Assembly (NCBI GenBank): GCA_020848545.1
Contig: JADLHZ010000139.1
Coordinates: 61,940-125,939 of the forward strand
From: Deltaproteobacteria bacterium
GTDB taxonomy: Bacteria > Myxococcota > JADLHZ01
Direction: 5' to 3'
DNA length: 64,000 bases
A model generated the notes under the pieces. That model was not told the origin of the DNA and did no database searches. It worked only from the letters and a program-made list of their open reading frames with translations. Shown here one piece after another: positions 56,399 through 64,000 of this stretch. A program made the position numbers and the translations under genes. Within the stretch, counting starts at the first letter, position 1; the number at the start of each line of letters is the position of its first letter.

Positions 56399-57412
56399 TC
56401 ACACTGAGCCTGTCGCCGCGCGGATGGCGGCGGCAAACGCGTCGACGTCTTGCTCGCTCGTGTCGAAGCTCGTCATCCAGCGCACTTCGTTCGTGTGCTC
56501 GTCCCACACGTAGAAGAAGAACTGTTCGCGCACGCGCTGCATCGCCGGGTGCGGAAGGATCGCGAAGACGGCGTTTGCCTGCACCGGCCGCGTGACGGTC
56601 ACGACGTCCTTCACCTGCTGTTCCAAGCGCTTCGCCATCGCCACGGCGTGCGCGGCGTTCTTGCGCCAGAGATCGCCGGAGAAGAGCGCGTGAAACTGCG
56701 CGCCGATGAAGCGCGACTTGCTCGCGAGCTGCATCGCTTGCTTGCGCAGGTACTTCAGCTGCTCGTGGGCGTCTTTGCGCAAGAGGATCACTGCCTCGCC
56801 GAAGACCAGCCCGTTCTTAGTGCCGCCGAGCGAGAGGACGTCGATGCCCTGCACGATCTCTTGCAGCGTGCAGTCGAGCGACACGACCGCGTTCGGCAGG
56901 CGCGCGCCGTCCATGTGCACCAGCAGCCCGCGCGCGTGGGCAAACGCCGTCAGCTCGCGCAGCTCCGCGAGAGAGTAGACCGTGCCGAGCTCCGTCGGCT
57001 GTGCGATCGACAGGACGCGCGGCTGCGCGAAGTGCTGATCGCCGCCGCGCACCAGCTGCTTCTCTATGTCTTCGACGACGAGCTTGCCGTCGTGATGCGC
57101 GATGGGCACGAGCTTACATCCGAGCACGCGCTCCGGCGCGCCGCACTCATCGACGTTCAAGTGCGAGAGCTCGGAGCAGAGGACGCTCTCGTGCCGCGCG
57201 AGCAAGGCGCCGAGGCTGAGCACGTTCGCGGCGGTGCCGTTGAAGACGAAGTAGGGATCGCAGTCGCCGAAGCAGCGCCGGAGCGTGGCTTGCGCCTGCT
57301 CGGTCCAGGGGTCCTGACCGTAGGCCGGCGTGTGGCCAGTGTTCGCCTGGAGGAGCGCGGCGATCACGTCCGCGTGCGCGCCGGCGTGGTTGTCGCTGCC
57401 AAAAGACTTCAT
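56399..57412 (-). CDS. ltaE: Low-specificity threonine aldolase-type PLP enzyme
   Basis: 337 residues from MKSFGSDNHAG, the usual opening of the family (an in-frame ATG at 57433 would add seven residues). PLP-binding features: GTAANVLSLGALL, HMDGARLPNAV and LSLGGTKNGLVFGEA with the Schiff-base Lys. It would split threonine or allo-threonine into glycine and acetaldehyde. Convergent with the hypothetical gene at 55774. Confidence 0.88.
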   Translation of the reverse strand: MKSFGSDNHAGAHADVIAALLQANTGHTPAYGQDPWTEQAQATLRRCFGDCDPYFVFNGTAANVLSLGALLARHESVLCSELSHLNVDECGAPERVLGCKLVPIAHHDGKLVVEDIEKQLVRGGDQHFAQPRVLSIAQPTELGTVYSLAELRELTAFAHARGLLVHMDGARLPNAVVSLDCTLQEIVQGIDVLSLGGTKNGLVFGEAVILLRKDAHEQLKYLRKQAMQLASKSRFIGAQFHALFSGDLWRKNAAHAVAMAKRLEQQVKDVVTVTRPVQANAVFAILPHPAMQRVREQFFFYVWDEHTNEVRWMTSFDTSEQDVDAFAAAIRAATGSV

Positions 57413-57502
57413 GGGCGCGTGGTTCGGGGGCATGCAGGCGCACTCTGCCCGTGAAGCGGGGTCTTGACCACTGGCGGCGACCATGGTGCTTCCGCCTCCG
57501 CG

Positions 57503-58069
57503 ATGAAGCGCTTGATCTCCGCCGACACCGTCACCGACGCCTTCGCGGCCGGCGTGCGCGTCATCTCGGCGCCGGTGCGCGAGACGATTGTCACGCCCGA
57601 GGCGCGGGCGAAGGCGATGGCGCTCGGGGTCGAGATCGACCACGCGGGCAAGACGACGGCACAGACGCCGGACGCCGGCAGCTGCGAGCGCGTCGTCGAT
57701 CCTTCCGGCGTCATCGTCGTGCGCGGCCAATCGGTGAAGCTCGGCCGCTTCGCGACGAGCGCCGATCGCTCGATCGCCCTCACCGACGTCATCACGAGCA
57801 GCGACGGCTCACCGATGGCCGCCGGGATCATGAGCTTCACGCGCGATCAGGCGTTTGCGTGGACGCTCCAGTACGACGAGATCGATCTCGTGCTCGAAGG
57901 CACGCTGCACATCACCATCGCCGGTCGCACCGTCGAAGGCGGCTGCGGCGACGTGCTCTACATTCCGAAGGGCAGCGCGATCGTCTTCGGAACGCCGAGC
58001 AGAGCGCGCGTGTTCTACGTGACGCATCCCGCGGATTGGGCGACGAAGCCAACGCGTCCGAGCACCTGA
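57503..58069 (+). CDS. EutQ-like cupin
   Basis: 188 residues from ATG at 57503. N-terminal RLISADTVTDAFAAG and IVTPEARAKAMALGVEI follow the EutQ pattern. The C-terminal cupin barrel has LQYDEIDLVLEGTLHITIAG and GGCGDVLYIPKGSAIVFG. EutQ acts in ethanolamine catabolism, but no other eut gene is present, so it is probably an isolated paralogue with another acetate/acetyl-phosphate-related or cupin role. Confidence 0.75.
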   Translation: MKRLISADTVTDAFAAGVRVISAPVRETIVTPEARAKAMALGVEIDHAGKTTAQTPDAGSCERVVDPSGVIVVRGQSVKLGRFATSADRSIALTDVITSSDGSPMAAGIMSFTRDQAFAWTLQYDEIDLVLEGTLHITIAGRTVEGGCGDVLYIPKGSAIVFGTPSRARVFYVTHPADWATKPTRPST

Positions 58070-58084
58070 GCGGAGCGTGACTCT

Positions 58085-58576
58085 TCAGGCTTGAAACGCG
58101 CCCGCGAGGAACGGATTGCCGTAGAAGGTCTCGCGTGGCTTCTCTTTGGCGCGCAAGCGGCTCATCGACTGACGCACGTTGCCGAGCAGCTCGTTCATGG
58201 CGGCCGGCTTCTTCACGAACGCGGTCGCCCCGCAGAGTGACTCGGGCGCGACCGTGCCGAACAAGACGAGCGGGCATCCAGCGAGCCTGACGACCTCCGC
58301 GAAGACGCGAAGCTCCACGTCGAGCGCATCGACACAAAGGAGCACGCTCTCGGCGGGCGTCGCGTGACCAAACCACAGCGGGGACATCAGATGCGCGAGG
58401 GCCTTCTCGCCAGACGGAAAGCAGGTGATGGCGTAGCCGTGCTCGTCGAACGCGCGCTTGATGATGTCGGTCGTGACGGCGCATGGCTCGATGAGCAGCA
58501 CGCGCTCGCGATGGCTGCTCAGCCGCGGCTCGGTCGTGAGCGCAGGCGTCGAGGAAGAGGAGAGCGACAGGTGCAT
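58085..58576 (-). CDS. Receiver-domain-like protein, degenerate
   Basis: 163 residues. After a Ser-rich N-terminus comes a CheY-like pattern: RVLLIEPCAVTTDIIKRAF, EHGYAITCFPSGEKALAHL, a strand VLLCVDALD where the phospho-acceptor Asp would be, and AFVKKPAAMNEL with the conserved Lys. The acidic pair of strand 1 is missing (EPC replaces DD), so phosphorylation is doubtful. No output domain. Convergent with the EutQ-like gene. Confidence 0.65.
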   Translation of the reverse strand: MHLSLSSSSTPALTTEPRLSSHRERVLLIEPCAVTTDIIKRAFDEHGYAITCFPSGEKALAHLMSPLWFGHATPAESVLLCVDALDVELRVFAEVVRLAGCPLVLFGTVAPESLCGATAFVKKPAAMNELLGNVRQSMSRLRAKEKPRETFYGNPFLAGAFQA

Positions 58577-58696
58577 TCGGCGCGCTCTATGTACTTCGTG
58601 TGGGCCACTTGGCAATCTTTTTCTTCGCGCCAGTCGCCGATCTGGGCGCCTGACGTCGAAGCCTTCTCGCAGGGCATCACCACAATGCGGAGGCGT

Positions 58697-59074
58697 TTAC
58701 TGGTCGAACGCCCGCTCGTCCAAGACCCGCAGGAACCCTTGCACGATGCGAAAGCAGAACCAGATCGAGACGAGCGTCCACGCGATCCAGCCTGGCACGA
58801 AGAGCAAGATCCACAGCGGCGAGGTGACGGCGTACAACATCCCGGCCATGATCACCGTGCGGAGGCGAAAGCGAAAGTGCGACTCGAGCCAAGTGCCCTT
58901 CGCTTCTTCGTACTTCCAGGCGTCGATGAGCACGGCCACAAGCAGCAGCGCCACGCTCGCCTGCACGCCGGGAAGCACAGCCGCCACGGCGACCACGGTG
59001 TGGATGCCGTAGCTCACGAAGCTCAAAAATTTCAGGCTCTTCAACGCGGGGTCAGACACAGTATTTCCGTCCAT
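58697..59074 (-). CDS. Three-helix membrane protein, DUF4870-like
   Basis: 125 residues with three hydrophobic segments. The loop WKYEEAKGTWLESHFRFRLRT before helix 3 matches a family of small proteobacterial membrane proteins with the GTWLxSHFRxQxRT pattern, related to DUF4870. Function unknown. Confidence 0.6.
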   Translation of the reverse strand: MDGNTVSDPALKSLKFLSFVSYGIHTVVAVAAVLPGVQASVALLLVAVLIDAWKYEEAKGTWLESHFRFRLRTVIMAGMLYAVTSPLWILLFVPGWIAWTLVSIWFCFRIVQGFLRVLDERAFDQ

Positions 59075-59159
59075 GCCGGCATTACGCGCGAGCGCGCCGG
59101 ATTATTTCACAGCCAGATCCTCATAAGCACATCGGTTCAGTTCATGGCACTCTTGCTCG

Positions 59160-59621
59160 ATGCGCGTCCATGCAGCGCTCTTGCTCCTACCGGGGTGCGT
59201 CTTGCAGTTGCAACCACCGGCGAACAGCGAAGCGATCCAGATCGCCTGCGCGGCCGACGCGGACTGCCCATGGGGGCTGAAGTGCAACACCACGACCTCG
59301 CGCTGCAGCTCGGGAAACGAGCGCACTGACGTCAGCGCGCCGCAGGTTTGCGCTGCCACCCTCACGCCGGCGATCGCCCGGCGCTTGGTCGCGCCATCGC
59401 CGCTGAATCCGATCGCCGAAGAGGTGCTCGCCTCGCAGATCGCGGGGCGCACGAGCCGCGTCCTCATCTCGTTTACGACGAGCGAGCTCGTATTGCCGCC
59501 GGCGCTCGAAGACGGCCTCATGCACTTCGCCGCGCGCTCAGCGAACGCGAACGGCCAAGCACCAGCGCGCGCGGTCATCGCCACCGACTACGTCGAGGCG
59601 CGCTTTCACTATCGACGCTGA
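59160..59621 (+). CDS. Small Cys-containing lipoprotein
   Basis: 153 residues with an early lipobox (LLLLPGC). Residues 30-50 have the Cys pattern CAADADCPWGLKCNTTTSRC common in myxobacterial surface proteins; the rest has no known domain. It is followed by a hairpin (59622-59649). Confidence 0.6.
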   Translation: MRVHAALLLLPGCVLQLQPPANSEAIQIACAADADCPWGLKCNTTTSRCSSGNERTDVSAPQVCAATLTPAIARRLVAPSPLNPIAEEVLASQIAGRTSRVLISFTTSELVLPPALEDGLMHFAARSANANGQAPARAVIATDYVEARFHYRR

Positions 59622-59649
59622 GCGATCGTCAAGCAGGCTTGTCGATCGC
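59622..59649 (+). terminator. Hairpin after the lipoprotein gene
   Basis: Arms 59622-59634 and 59637-59649 pair over 13 bases with one mismatch and a two-base loop. There is no T tract, so intrinsic termination is uncertain. Confidence 0.35.
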
Positions 59650-59713
59650 GTCCGCGCGAAAATACGAGGAACCCACCGCGGAGGCTGCGCCGAAGACGTG
59701 AGTGGAGGTGCCC

Positions 59714-60541
59714 ATGCGTGTTTGCGCGGGCCTTGTGCTCATCGTCTCCCTCTCTCTCGGTACGGCGGCCCACGCCGCAGAAGAAGTCCACGTCTACGGG
59801 ATCGCGAAGTTCGGCGGCGGCGGTGAATGCGGCAGCCAAAGTCAAACGCACAGCATCCATACGACGACGGCGGCGGTGTTCCGCGACGCGTTCTCCGACT
59901 GGGACTCCGTCGCGACGAACAACAACAAAAACGCCAAGCGCACCTACTTCAAGGGCAAGGGCTCGCCGACCGCCGACACGATGGACGTGCGCGGCGTCGA
60001 CGACGCCGACGTCATCTATGTGCATACGCACGGCGGGCACTCGCTGTCCGGCAACTACACTTCGCTGTCGATGGGCAGCGCGGCCGAGGGCTGCAGCGCG
60101 CGCACGAGCAACGACATGTTGTTCAACAGCGATCTCGACATCGCGGTGATCAAGGCGTGTCAGTCCGGCGACTACGAGGTCTGGCAGCAGGGCGGCTACT
60201 CGGCGATGGTCCCGCACACGAGCACCTTCACCATGTGGAACGCGTTCCACGGCAACTCGTCGTGCGGCATCCACGTCGCGGCGTACGTCGGGCTCTACGC
60301 GCTCACGAGCTTCGACGACGGCGTCGGCGAGAGCTGGCTCGACTTCGCGTATTGGAACAACTGGTTCGGCGACGACGACTGCCCGGTTTCGATCGTGTGG
60401 GGCGATTCGGCGGCGAAGCGCCACAACATGTACGAAAACGGCGGCTTCAGCGATCGCAAGAACACCGGCGCGAAGACCGGCTCCTCGATCTTCTTCATTG
60501 GCGGCTGCGAGCCTGAAAAGGGCGTCGAGCTGCCGGACTGA
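59714..60541 (+). CDS. Exported DUF6345-like protein with caspase-like His/Cys pair
   Basis: 275 residues with a signal peptide (MRVCAGLVLIVSLSLGTAAHA) and a good GGAGG ribosome site. VIYVHTHGGHSLSG (about residue 98-111) and IAVIKACQSGDYEVW (about 142-156) are placed like the catalytic His and Cys of clan CD peptidases. The overall sequence recalls DUF6345, seen in secreted proteins of Myxococcota and others. Protease activity is an inference. It forms a unit with the lipoprotein gene 12 bases downstream. Confidence 0.65.
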   Translation: MRVCAGLVLIVSLSLGTAAHAAEEVHVYGIAKFGGGGECGSQSQTHSIHTTTAAVFRDAFSDWDSVATNNNKNAKRTYFKGKGSPTADTMDVRGVDDADVIYVHTHGGHSLSGNYTSLSMGSAAEGCSARTSNDMLFNSDLDIAVIKACQSGDYEVWQQGGYSAMVPHTSTFTMWNAFHGNSSCGIHVAAYVGLYALTSFDDGVGESWLDFAYWNNWFGDDDCPVSIVWGDSAAKRHNMYENGGFSDRKNTGAKTGSSIFFIGGCEPEKGVELPD

Positions 60542-60552
60542 ATGGAATCACC

Positions 60553-61512
60553 ATGAAACAGCTCATCTTGATCCTTTGCCTCAGCGCTTGCGTGAACCGG
60601 CCCGACTACGCGGCCATCCGCCAGCTGCAAAACGAGACCGCGCGTGACGACGATGCTGCTCCCCAGCCTGAAGAAGAGCCGGAGGCCGCGCCGAACACCG
60701 ACGCCGACGAGCCAGACGCGGACGAAGCCGCTGGTCTGCGCGCGGTCGCGGTGAGCGCACTCGCGGTCACGATCGATCGCAGCGCCTTGGTGAAGGCGAG
60801 CGCCGTCGCGCTGCCGCTGAAGTCTGTGACGGCGGCGGCGTTCGAAGCGAAACCGATCGCGGTGGCGTTTTCGAAGTCGCAGGAGACGTTCCAACTCCGC
60901 GCCGCCGATGCCCAGCGTCAGATCTACGAGTCGGTCGGCTTCAAGCTGCTTCGCATCTCACGGCAAGGCGCGTTCGTGTTGGCGAAGAAGGTCGTCGCCG
61001 ACGGCGTCTTTGCCGGCAGCGAAGCGACGCTCGCGCAAACGGCCCGCGCGAGCTTGAAGGCGTGGGGCATCGACGACGGCGAGGTGGGCCGGGTGCTCTC
61101 GCGCAAGGTCTTGTCACAGGAAGAGGAGCCGACCGGTGTGTCGCTGCCGAAGCTCCATCGCTACAAGACCTTCATCGAGCGCGCGATCGGCGGAGTTTCG
61201 GTGATCGGCCACCGCGCGGTGATCACGCACGGTAAAGACGGCGCCTTCGCCCGCGCGACCGTCGTATGGCCGCCGCTCGCCACCGCTGGGCACAGGCTCG
61301 CAACCAGGCTCAGCGTCGACGCCATCAGCGATCGGGCCAAGGGCGCGCTCGCGGCCCACGGCATCGCCGCCGGCAACGCACGGCTCCGCTACAAATATCT
61401 GCCGACGCTGAACGCCAGCGGCGAAGCGGTGCTGCTGCTCGCCGTCGGCGCGAACGTCGACAGCGGCGACGGCGAGGCGCATGAGGTCGACGTCGAGATC
61501 GACGCCGAGTAG
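60553..61512 (+). CDS. Lipoprotein, partner of the DUF6345-like gene
   Basis: 319 residues with lipobox LCLSAC (Cys13), an acidic disordered stretch (residues 30-60), then a two-part globular region (SKSQETFQLRAADAQRQIYE and HRYKTFIERAIGGVSVIGHR). No family recognised; it might be a chaperone, propeptide or substrate of the neighbouring secreted protein. Its stop abuts the 3' end of the convergent VWA gene. Confidence 0.6.
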   Translation: MKQLILILCLSACVNRPDYAAIRQLQNETARDDDAAPQPEEEPEAAPNTDADEPDADEAAGLRAVAVSALAVTIDRSALVKASAVALPLKSVTAAAFEAKPIAVAFSKSQETFQLRAADAQRQIYESVGFKLLRISRQGAFVLAKKVVADGVFAGSEATLAQTARASLKAWGIDDGEVGRVLSRKVLSQEEEPTGVSLPKLHRYKTFIERAIGGVSVIGHRAVITHGKDGAFARATVVWPPLATAGHRLATRLSVDAISDRAKGALAAHGIAAGNARLRYKYLPTLNASGEAVLLLAVGANVDSGDGEAHEVDVEIDAE

Positions 61513-63825
61513 TCAGTCCCCCGCGAGCTTCGGCGGCACCAAGAAGAACACGTTGCGCGCGTCGAGCTCGCTCACGCCGTCGGCGACCACCGAGATCGTC
61601 GCGCGGAAGATCTGCGGCGTCGCGATCGGCGCGACGATCGTATTCACCGCCGGCACGACGTCGAAGCAAACGCTGTTGCCAGGTTGCACGGCCGTGAAGG
61701 TGTCCTTGTGGCCGTCGCCGTTCGTATCGACGGCGGGAAGCACGGTGCACGCACCGCCGCCGACGTTGACGGGCATGCGCGCGATGAAGCTCGCGGTGTT
61801 CACCGCGTCGCTCGGATCGTCGTTCACCTTGGCGCTGATGTCGATGATGCCGAAGGTCGTCAGCACCTCGATCGCTTTGACGATCGCGCTGCCGAGGCCG
61901 CTGCCGTTGCTGCCTACGGTGAAGAGCAAGGGACACTTGCCGTTCGCGTCAGGTGCCACGCCTGCGTCGCTCGCGCCGGTGCAGCACTGCGTGGCCGCGC
62001 AGGTCGCGGGCCGGCCGCCGCCGACGGGCCCCCACGCGCTCGGGGTGACGACGGCGTTGGTGCCGCTCACCGCGATGTCGAGATCCTTCTTTGCGTTCGT
62101 CGACGTCATCACGCCGATCACGCGAATGCGCTTGCTCGTGAGCGCGGCCATCGCACCGGCGCGCGTCGCGGCTTGGGTGTAGCTGTACACAGTGCTCGGC
62201 TCGCCGTTGTGGCTGTCGGCGTCGGTGATCCACACGACGATCGGCAACGAACCGCCGCGAAAGCCGACGCCGCCGAGCGTGCCGACTTGCTCGGTCGCAG
62301 CGATCGACAAGGGCGGTGCCGTCGCCGCGCTGAACGGCGGCACTGTCACGACGCTCGGGATGCTGAGGCCGGCGCCGGAGGCGACTTGATACATCGCTTC
62401 CCATCCGCTCTCGGGGCCGTCGCCGCCCGAGTGCAACGCGAGCGCGTTGACGCCCGCTTGCACCGACGCCAAGCCGGCCGGGGTCTTCGTCGTCATCACG
62501 CGATGCAAGAGGTACCAAGGCATGTCTCCCGGGGAGCCCCAGGAGCCCCACGGGATGTCGTCGTATCCGCCGACGCCGAAGCCCATGTTGGCGATCTGGC
62601 TCGAGAGCGAGCTGACAATCGTATTGAGCGAGGTCTTCAAGTTCGAAATGGCGCCGCTCATCGAGGCCGTCGTGTCCATCACGAAGACGGCGTCGGCTCG
62701 CGAGATCGTGGTCGAAAATCCGAGCGTGTCGCCCGTCGGAGAAGGCGGCGCGTTGAAGGGGACGACGAAGACGAAGTCGCCCTTCGCGCGCGGGTTGTCG
62801 CTCGCTTGGTGCGGATCGGTTCCGGCGGCGACCTCGACCAGATCGGTGGCGCCATCGCTGTCGCTGTCGGCGTTCGCGGCCGAGGTCTCGCTTGCCTCGG
62901 CGATGCCGTTGCAGTTCTTGTCTTCGACCGAGTCGCCGAGGCCATCGTTGTCCGAGTCCGTGTCTAGGTAGTCGGGCCGCTTGTCGCCGTCGAAGTCGCG
63001 CGGCGGCGTGGTGAGGACGGCGTCGCCGGCTTCCATGGCGTCGCTCCGGCAATCGCCGTCGGAGTCGAGGTCGAGCGCGTTCATGGTCATGTCGTGATCG
63101 GTGTCTTGGCCGCCTTCTTCCAAGTCGGAGATGCTGTCGCCGTCCGAGTCCTTGTCGCGAAAGTCCGGCACTTTGTCGCCGTCGGTGTCGCGCGGCGACG
63201 CGGGGATGCCCATCTCCAGCGTGTCGTCGATGGTGTCGCCGTCGTCGTCGAGGTCGGCGGCGTCGAAGATGCCGTCGCCGTCGAAGTCGCCGGTGCCGTC
63301 GACCTTGTCGGTGCGGCCGTTGCCGTCGGCGTCCAGGTCGCGAAAGTCGGGCGTGCCGTCGAAGTCCGTGTCGATCGGCGACGTTTGCGTGCGGCTATCG
63401 CCGGCCTCCTTCGCGTCGGAGATGCCGTCGTCGTCGGAGTCGGTGTCTTGGTAGTCCGCTAGACCGTCGCCGTCGGTGTCGATGGTGCCTTCGTCTTTGT
63501 CGCTGATCGTGTCGCCGTCTTCGTCCGTGTCGGGCTCGGTCGTCTCTTTGCACTCCGGGCGCGCGTCGTTCGCCGTGCAGGCCGGCGGGATGTCGACACA
63601 CTTGCGGCTCAGGCACGACCAGTTCGCCGGGCAGTCCGTGACCGAGGCGCAGATCCCGGGCTTCGTGCACTTTCCGTACTTGCAGACGTCGGCGGAGCCG
63701 CAGTCGGTGTGCGCTTCGCATTGGCCAGCTTGCTGCGTGGGTCCGAGGGCTGGGTCAGCTTGCGGCTCGGCCGATGGCGCAACACAAGCGCTCAAGAGGA
63801 TCAGGAACAACGCCCGATTGATCAC
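61513..63825 (-). CDS. Large surface lipoprotein with thrombospondin-type-3 repeats and VWA domain
   Basis: 770 residues from GTG at 63825 (VINRALFLILLSAC lipobox); an ATG at 63888 would add 21 residues that do not improve the signal. Order: two Cys-rich Dickkopf-like motifs (CEAHTDCGSADVCKYGKC, then CASVTDCPANWSC), about 10 Ca-binding DxDxDGxxD repeats (residues 95-320), then a VWA domain with the metal site VMDTTASMSG and a later WITDADSHNG. Typical myxobacterial outer-membrane adhesin-like architecture. The DTTAS in place of DxSxS is a modest variant. Confidence 0.85.
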   Translation of the reverse strand: MINRALFLILLSACVAPSAEPQADPALGPTQQAGQCEAHTDCGSADVCKYGKCTKPGICASVTDCPANWSCLSRKCVDIPPACTANDARPECKETTEPDTDEDGDTISDKDEGTIDTDGDGLADYQDTDSDDDGISDAKEAGDSRTQTSPIDTDFDGTPDFRDLDADGNGRTDKVDGTGDFDGDGIFDAADLDDDGDTIDDTLEMGIPASPRDTDGDKVPDFRDKDSDGDSISDLEEGGQDTDHDMTMNALDLDSDGDCRSDAMEAGDAVLTTPPRDFDGDKRPDYLDTDSDNDGLGDSVEDKNCNGIAEASETSAANADSDSDGATDLVEVAAGTDPHQASDNPRAKGDFVFVVPFNAPPSPTGDTLGFSTTISRADAVFVMDTTASMSGAISNLKTSLNTIVSSLSSQIANMGFGVGGYDDIPWGSWGSPGDMPWYLLHRVMTTKTPAGLASVQAGVNALALHSGGDGPESGWEAMYQVASGAGLSIPSVVTVPPFSAATAPPLSIAATEQVGTLGGVGFRGGSLPIVVWITDADSHNGEPSTVYSYTQAATRAGAMAALTSKRIRVIGVMTSTNAKKDLDIAVSGTNAVVTPSAWGPVGGGRPATCAATQCCTGASDAGVAPDANGKCPLLFTVGSNGSGLGSAIVKAIEVLTTFGIIDISAKVNDDPSDAVNTASFIARMPVNVGGGACTVLPAVDTNGDGHKDTFTAVQPGNSVCFDVVPAVNTIVAPIATPQIFRATISVVADGVSELDARNVFFLVPPKLAGD

Positions 63826-64000
63826 GAAGTCACCCCCACGGCCGCGCGCCGTTAGGATGCGGGGGGTCGCGCGTCTAGCTCGCATCATTCATGACGCCAA
63901 ACTGCGGGCGTCTTGAATGATGCTGAAGACAGGAAAGCAGGACTCGCTCGACGCCGTTGGCTGCGCGGTAGAACGTTTTGGCTGGCACAAATCGCAAAAA

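Noticed and set aside
55699..56436. N-terminal extension of the RIO kinase frame
   Set aside because: It is antisense to the hypothetical gene at 55774-56361 and lacks kinase similarity; the conserved start is at 55698.
61513..63825. Plus-strand frames within the VWA gene (for example 61684-62967)
   Set aside because: Val/Arg/Ala-rich shadows of the DxDxDG repeat coding; no domain.

Overview
The window is a high-GC chromosome segment from a proteobacterium-like soil bacterium, most probably a myxobacterium (Myxococcota). The basis is the pervasive high-GC third-position codon use, many small lipoproteins, a secreted VWA/thrombospondin-type-3 protein, an IVS-type four-helix-bundle element, and a carotenoid cluster whose order (crtE, crtI, crtB, crtC, crtYc, crtYd, then a CarA-type B12-domain regulator) follows the Myxococcus carotenoid operon. 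No rRNA, tRNA or CRISPR array was recognised.

Layout. Positions 1-6.4 kb hold housekeeping and accessory genes: an OmpA-like protein, lipoproteins, an orphan addiction-module antitoxin, a DoxX-like protein, a DUF2442/DUF4160 pair, and an ECF sigma factor with a membrane partner. Positions 6.9-32.9 kb are a defence island. It starts with a HipA-like kinase/DUF3037 pair. Next comes a 1.7-kb segment bounded by a long inverted repeat, holding a frame-broken IS630 transposase and an IVS-type four-helix-bundle gene. A stand-alone SF2 helicase follows. Then comes a complete BREX locus of type 6 layout (brxE-brxA-brxB-brxC-pglX-pglZ-brxD-brxHI). Two two-gene modules are stitched into it: an ATPase plus TOPRIM-like pair resembling MAD3/MAD4 between brxC and pglX, and a RloA/RloB (AbiL-like) pair between pglX and pglZ. 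Nearly all junctions are ATGA or GTGA overlaps, so the locus reads as one translationally coupled operon with two inserted cassettes, each preceded by the only sizeable gaps.

Positions 33-39 kb carry ordinary genes (class I glutamine amidotransferase, AgmX/PglI-like lipoprotein, RRM RNA-binding protein with a clear terminator, lipid kinase) and several gene remnants. Positions 39-54 kb are a light/B12-type carotenoid region. GTP cyclohydrolase II is divergent from a CarH-like regulator; tspO and a CrtI-type desaturase follow. A second operon carries crtE, crtI, a crtB-desaturase fusion, crtC, a glycosyltransferase, crtYc, crtYd and a CarA-like regulator. A convergent CrtU-like enzyme with a Rieske insert, a thioredoxin-fold protein and a PlsC-type acyltransferase complete it. 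Together these predict a cyclised, possibly aromatic, 1'-hydroxylated, glycosylated and acylated carotenoid. Array-like repeats upstream of crtE look like a CarH-type operator.

Positions 54-64 kb carry a RIO kinase with a repetitive tail, threonine aldolase, an EutQ-like cupin, a degenerate receiver protein, small membrane/lipoproteins, a DUF6345-like protein with a caspase-like His/Cys pair, and a large VWA surface lipoprotein. A 79-bp piece of the RIO kinase gene is duplicated into the 3' end of the acyltransferase gene.
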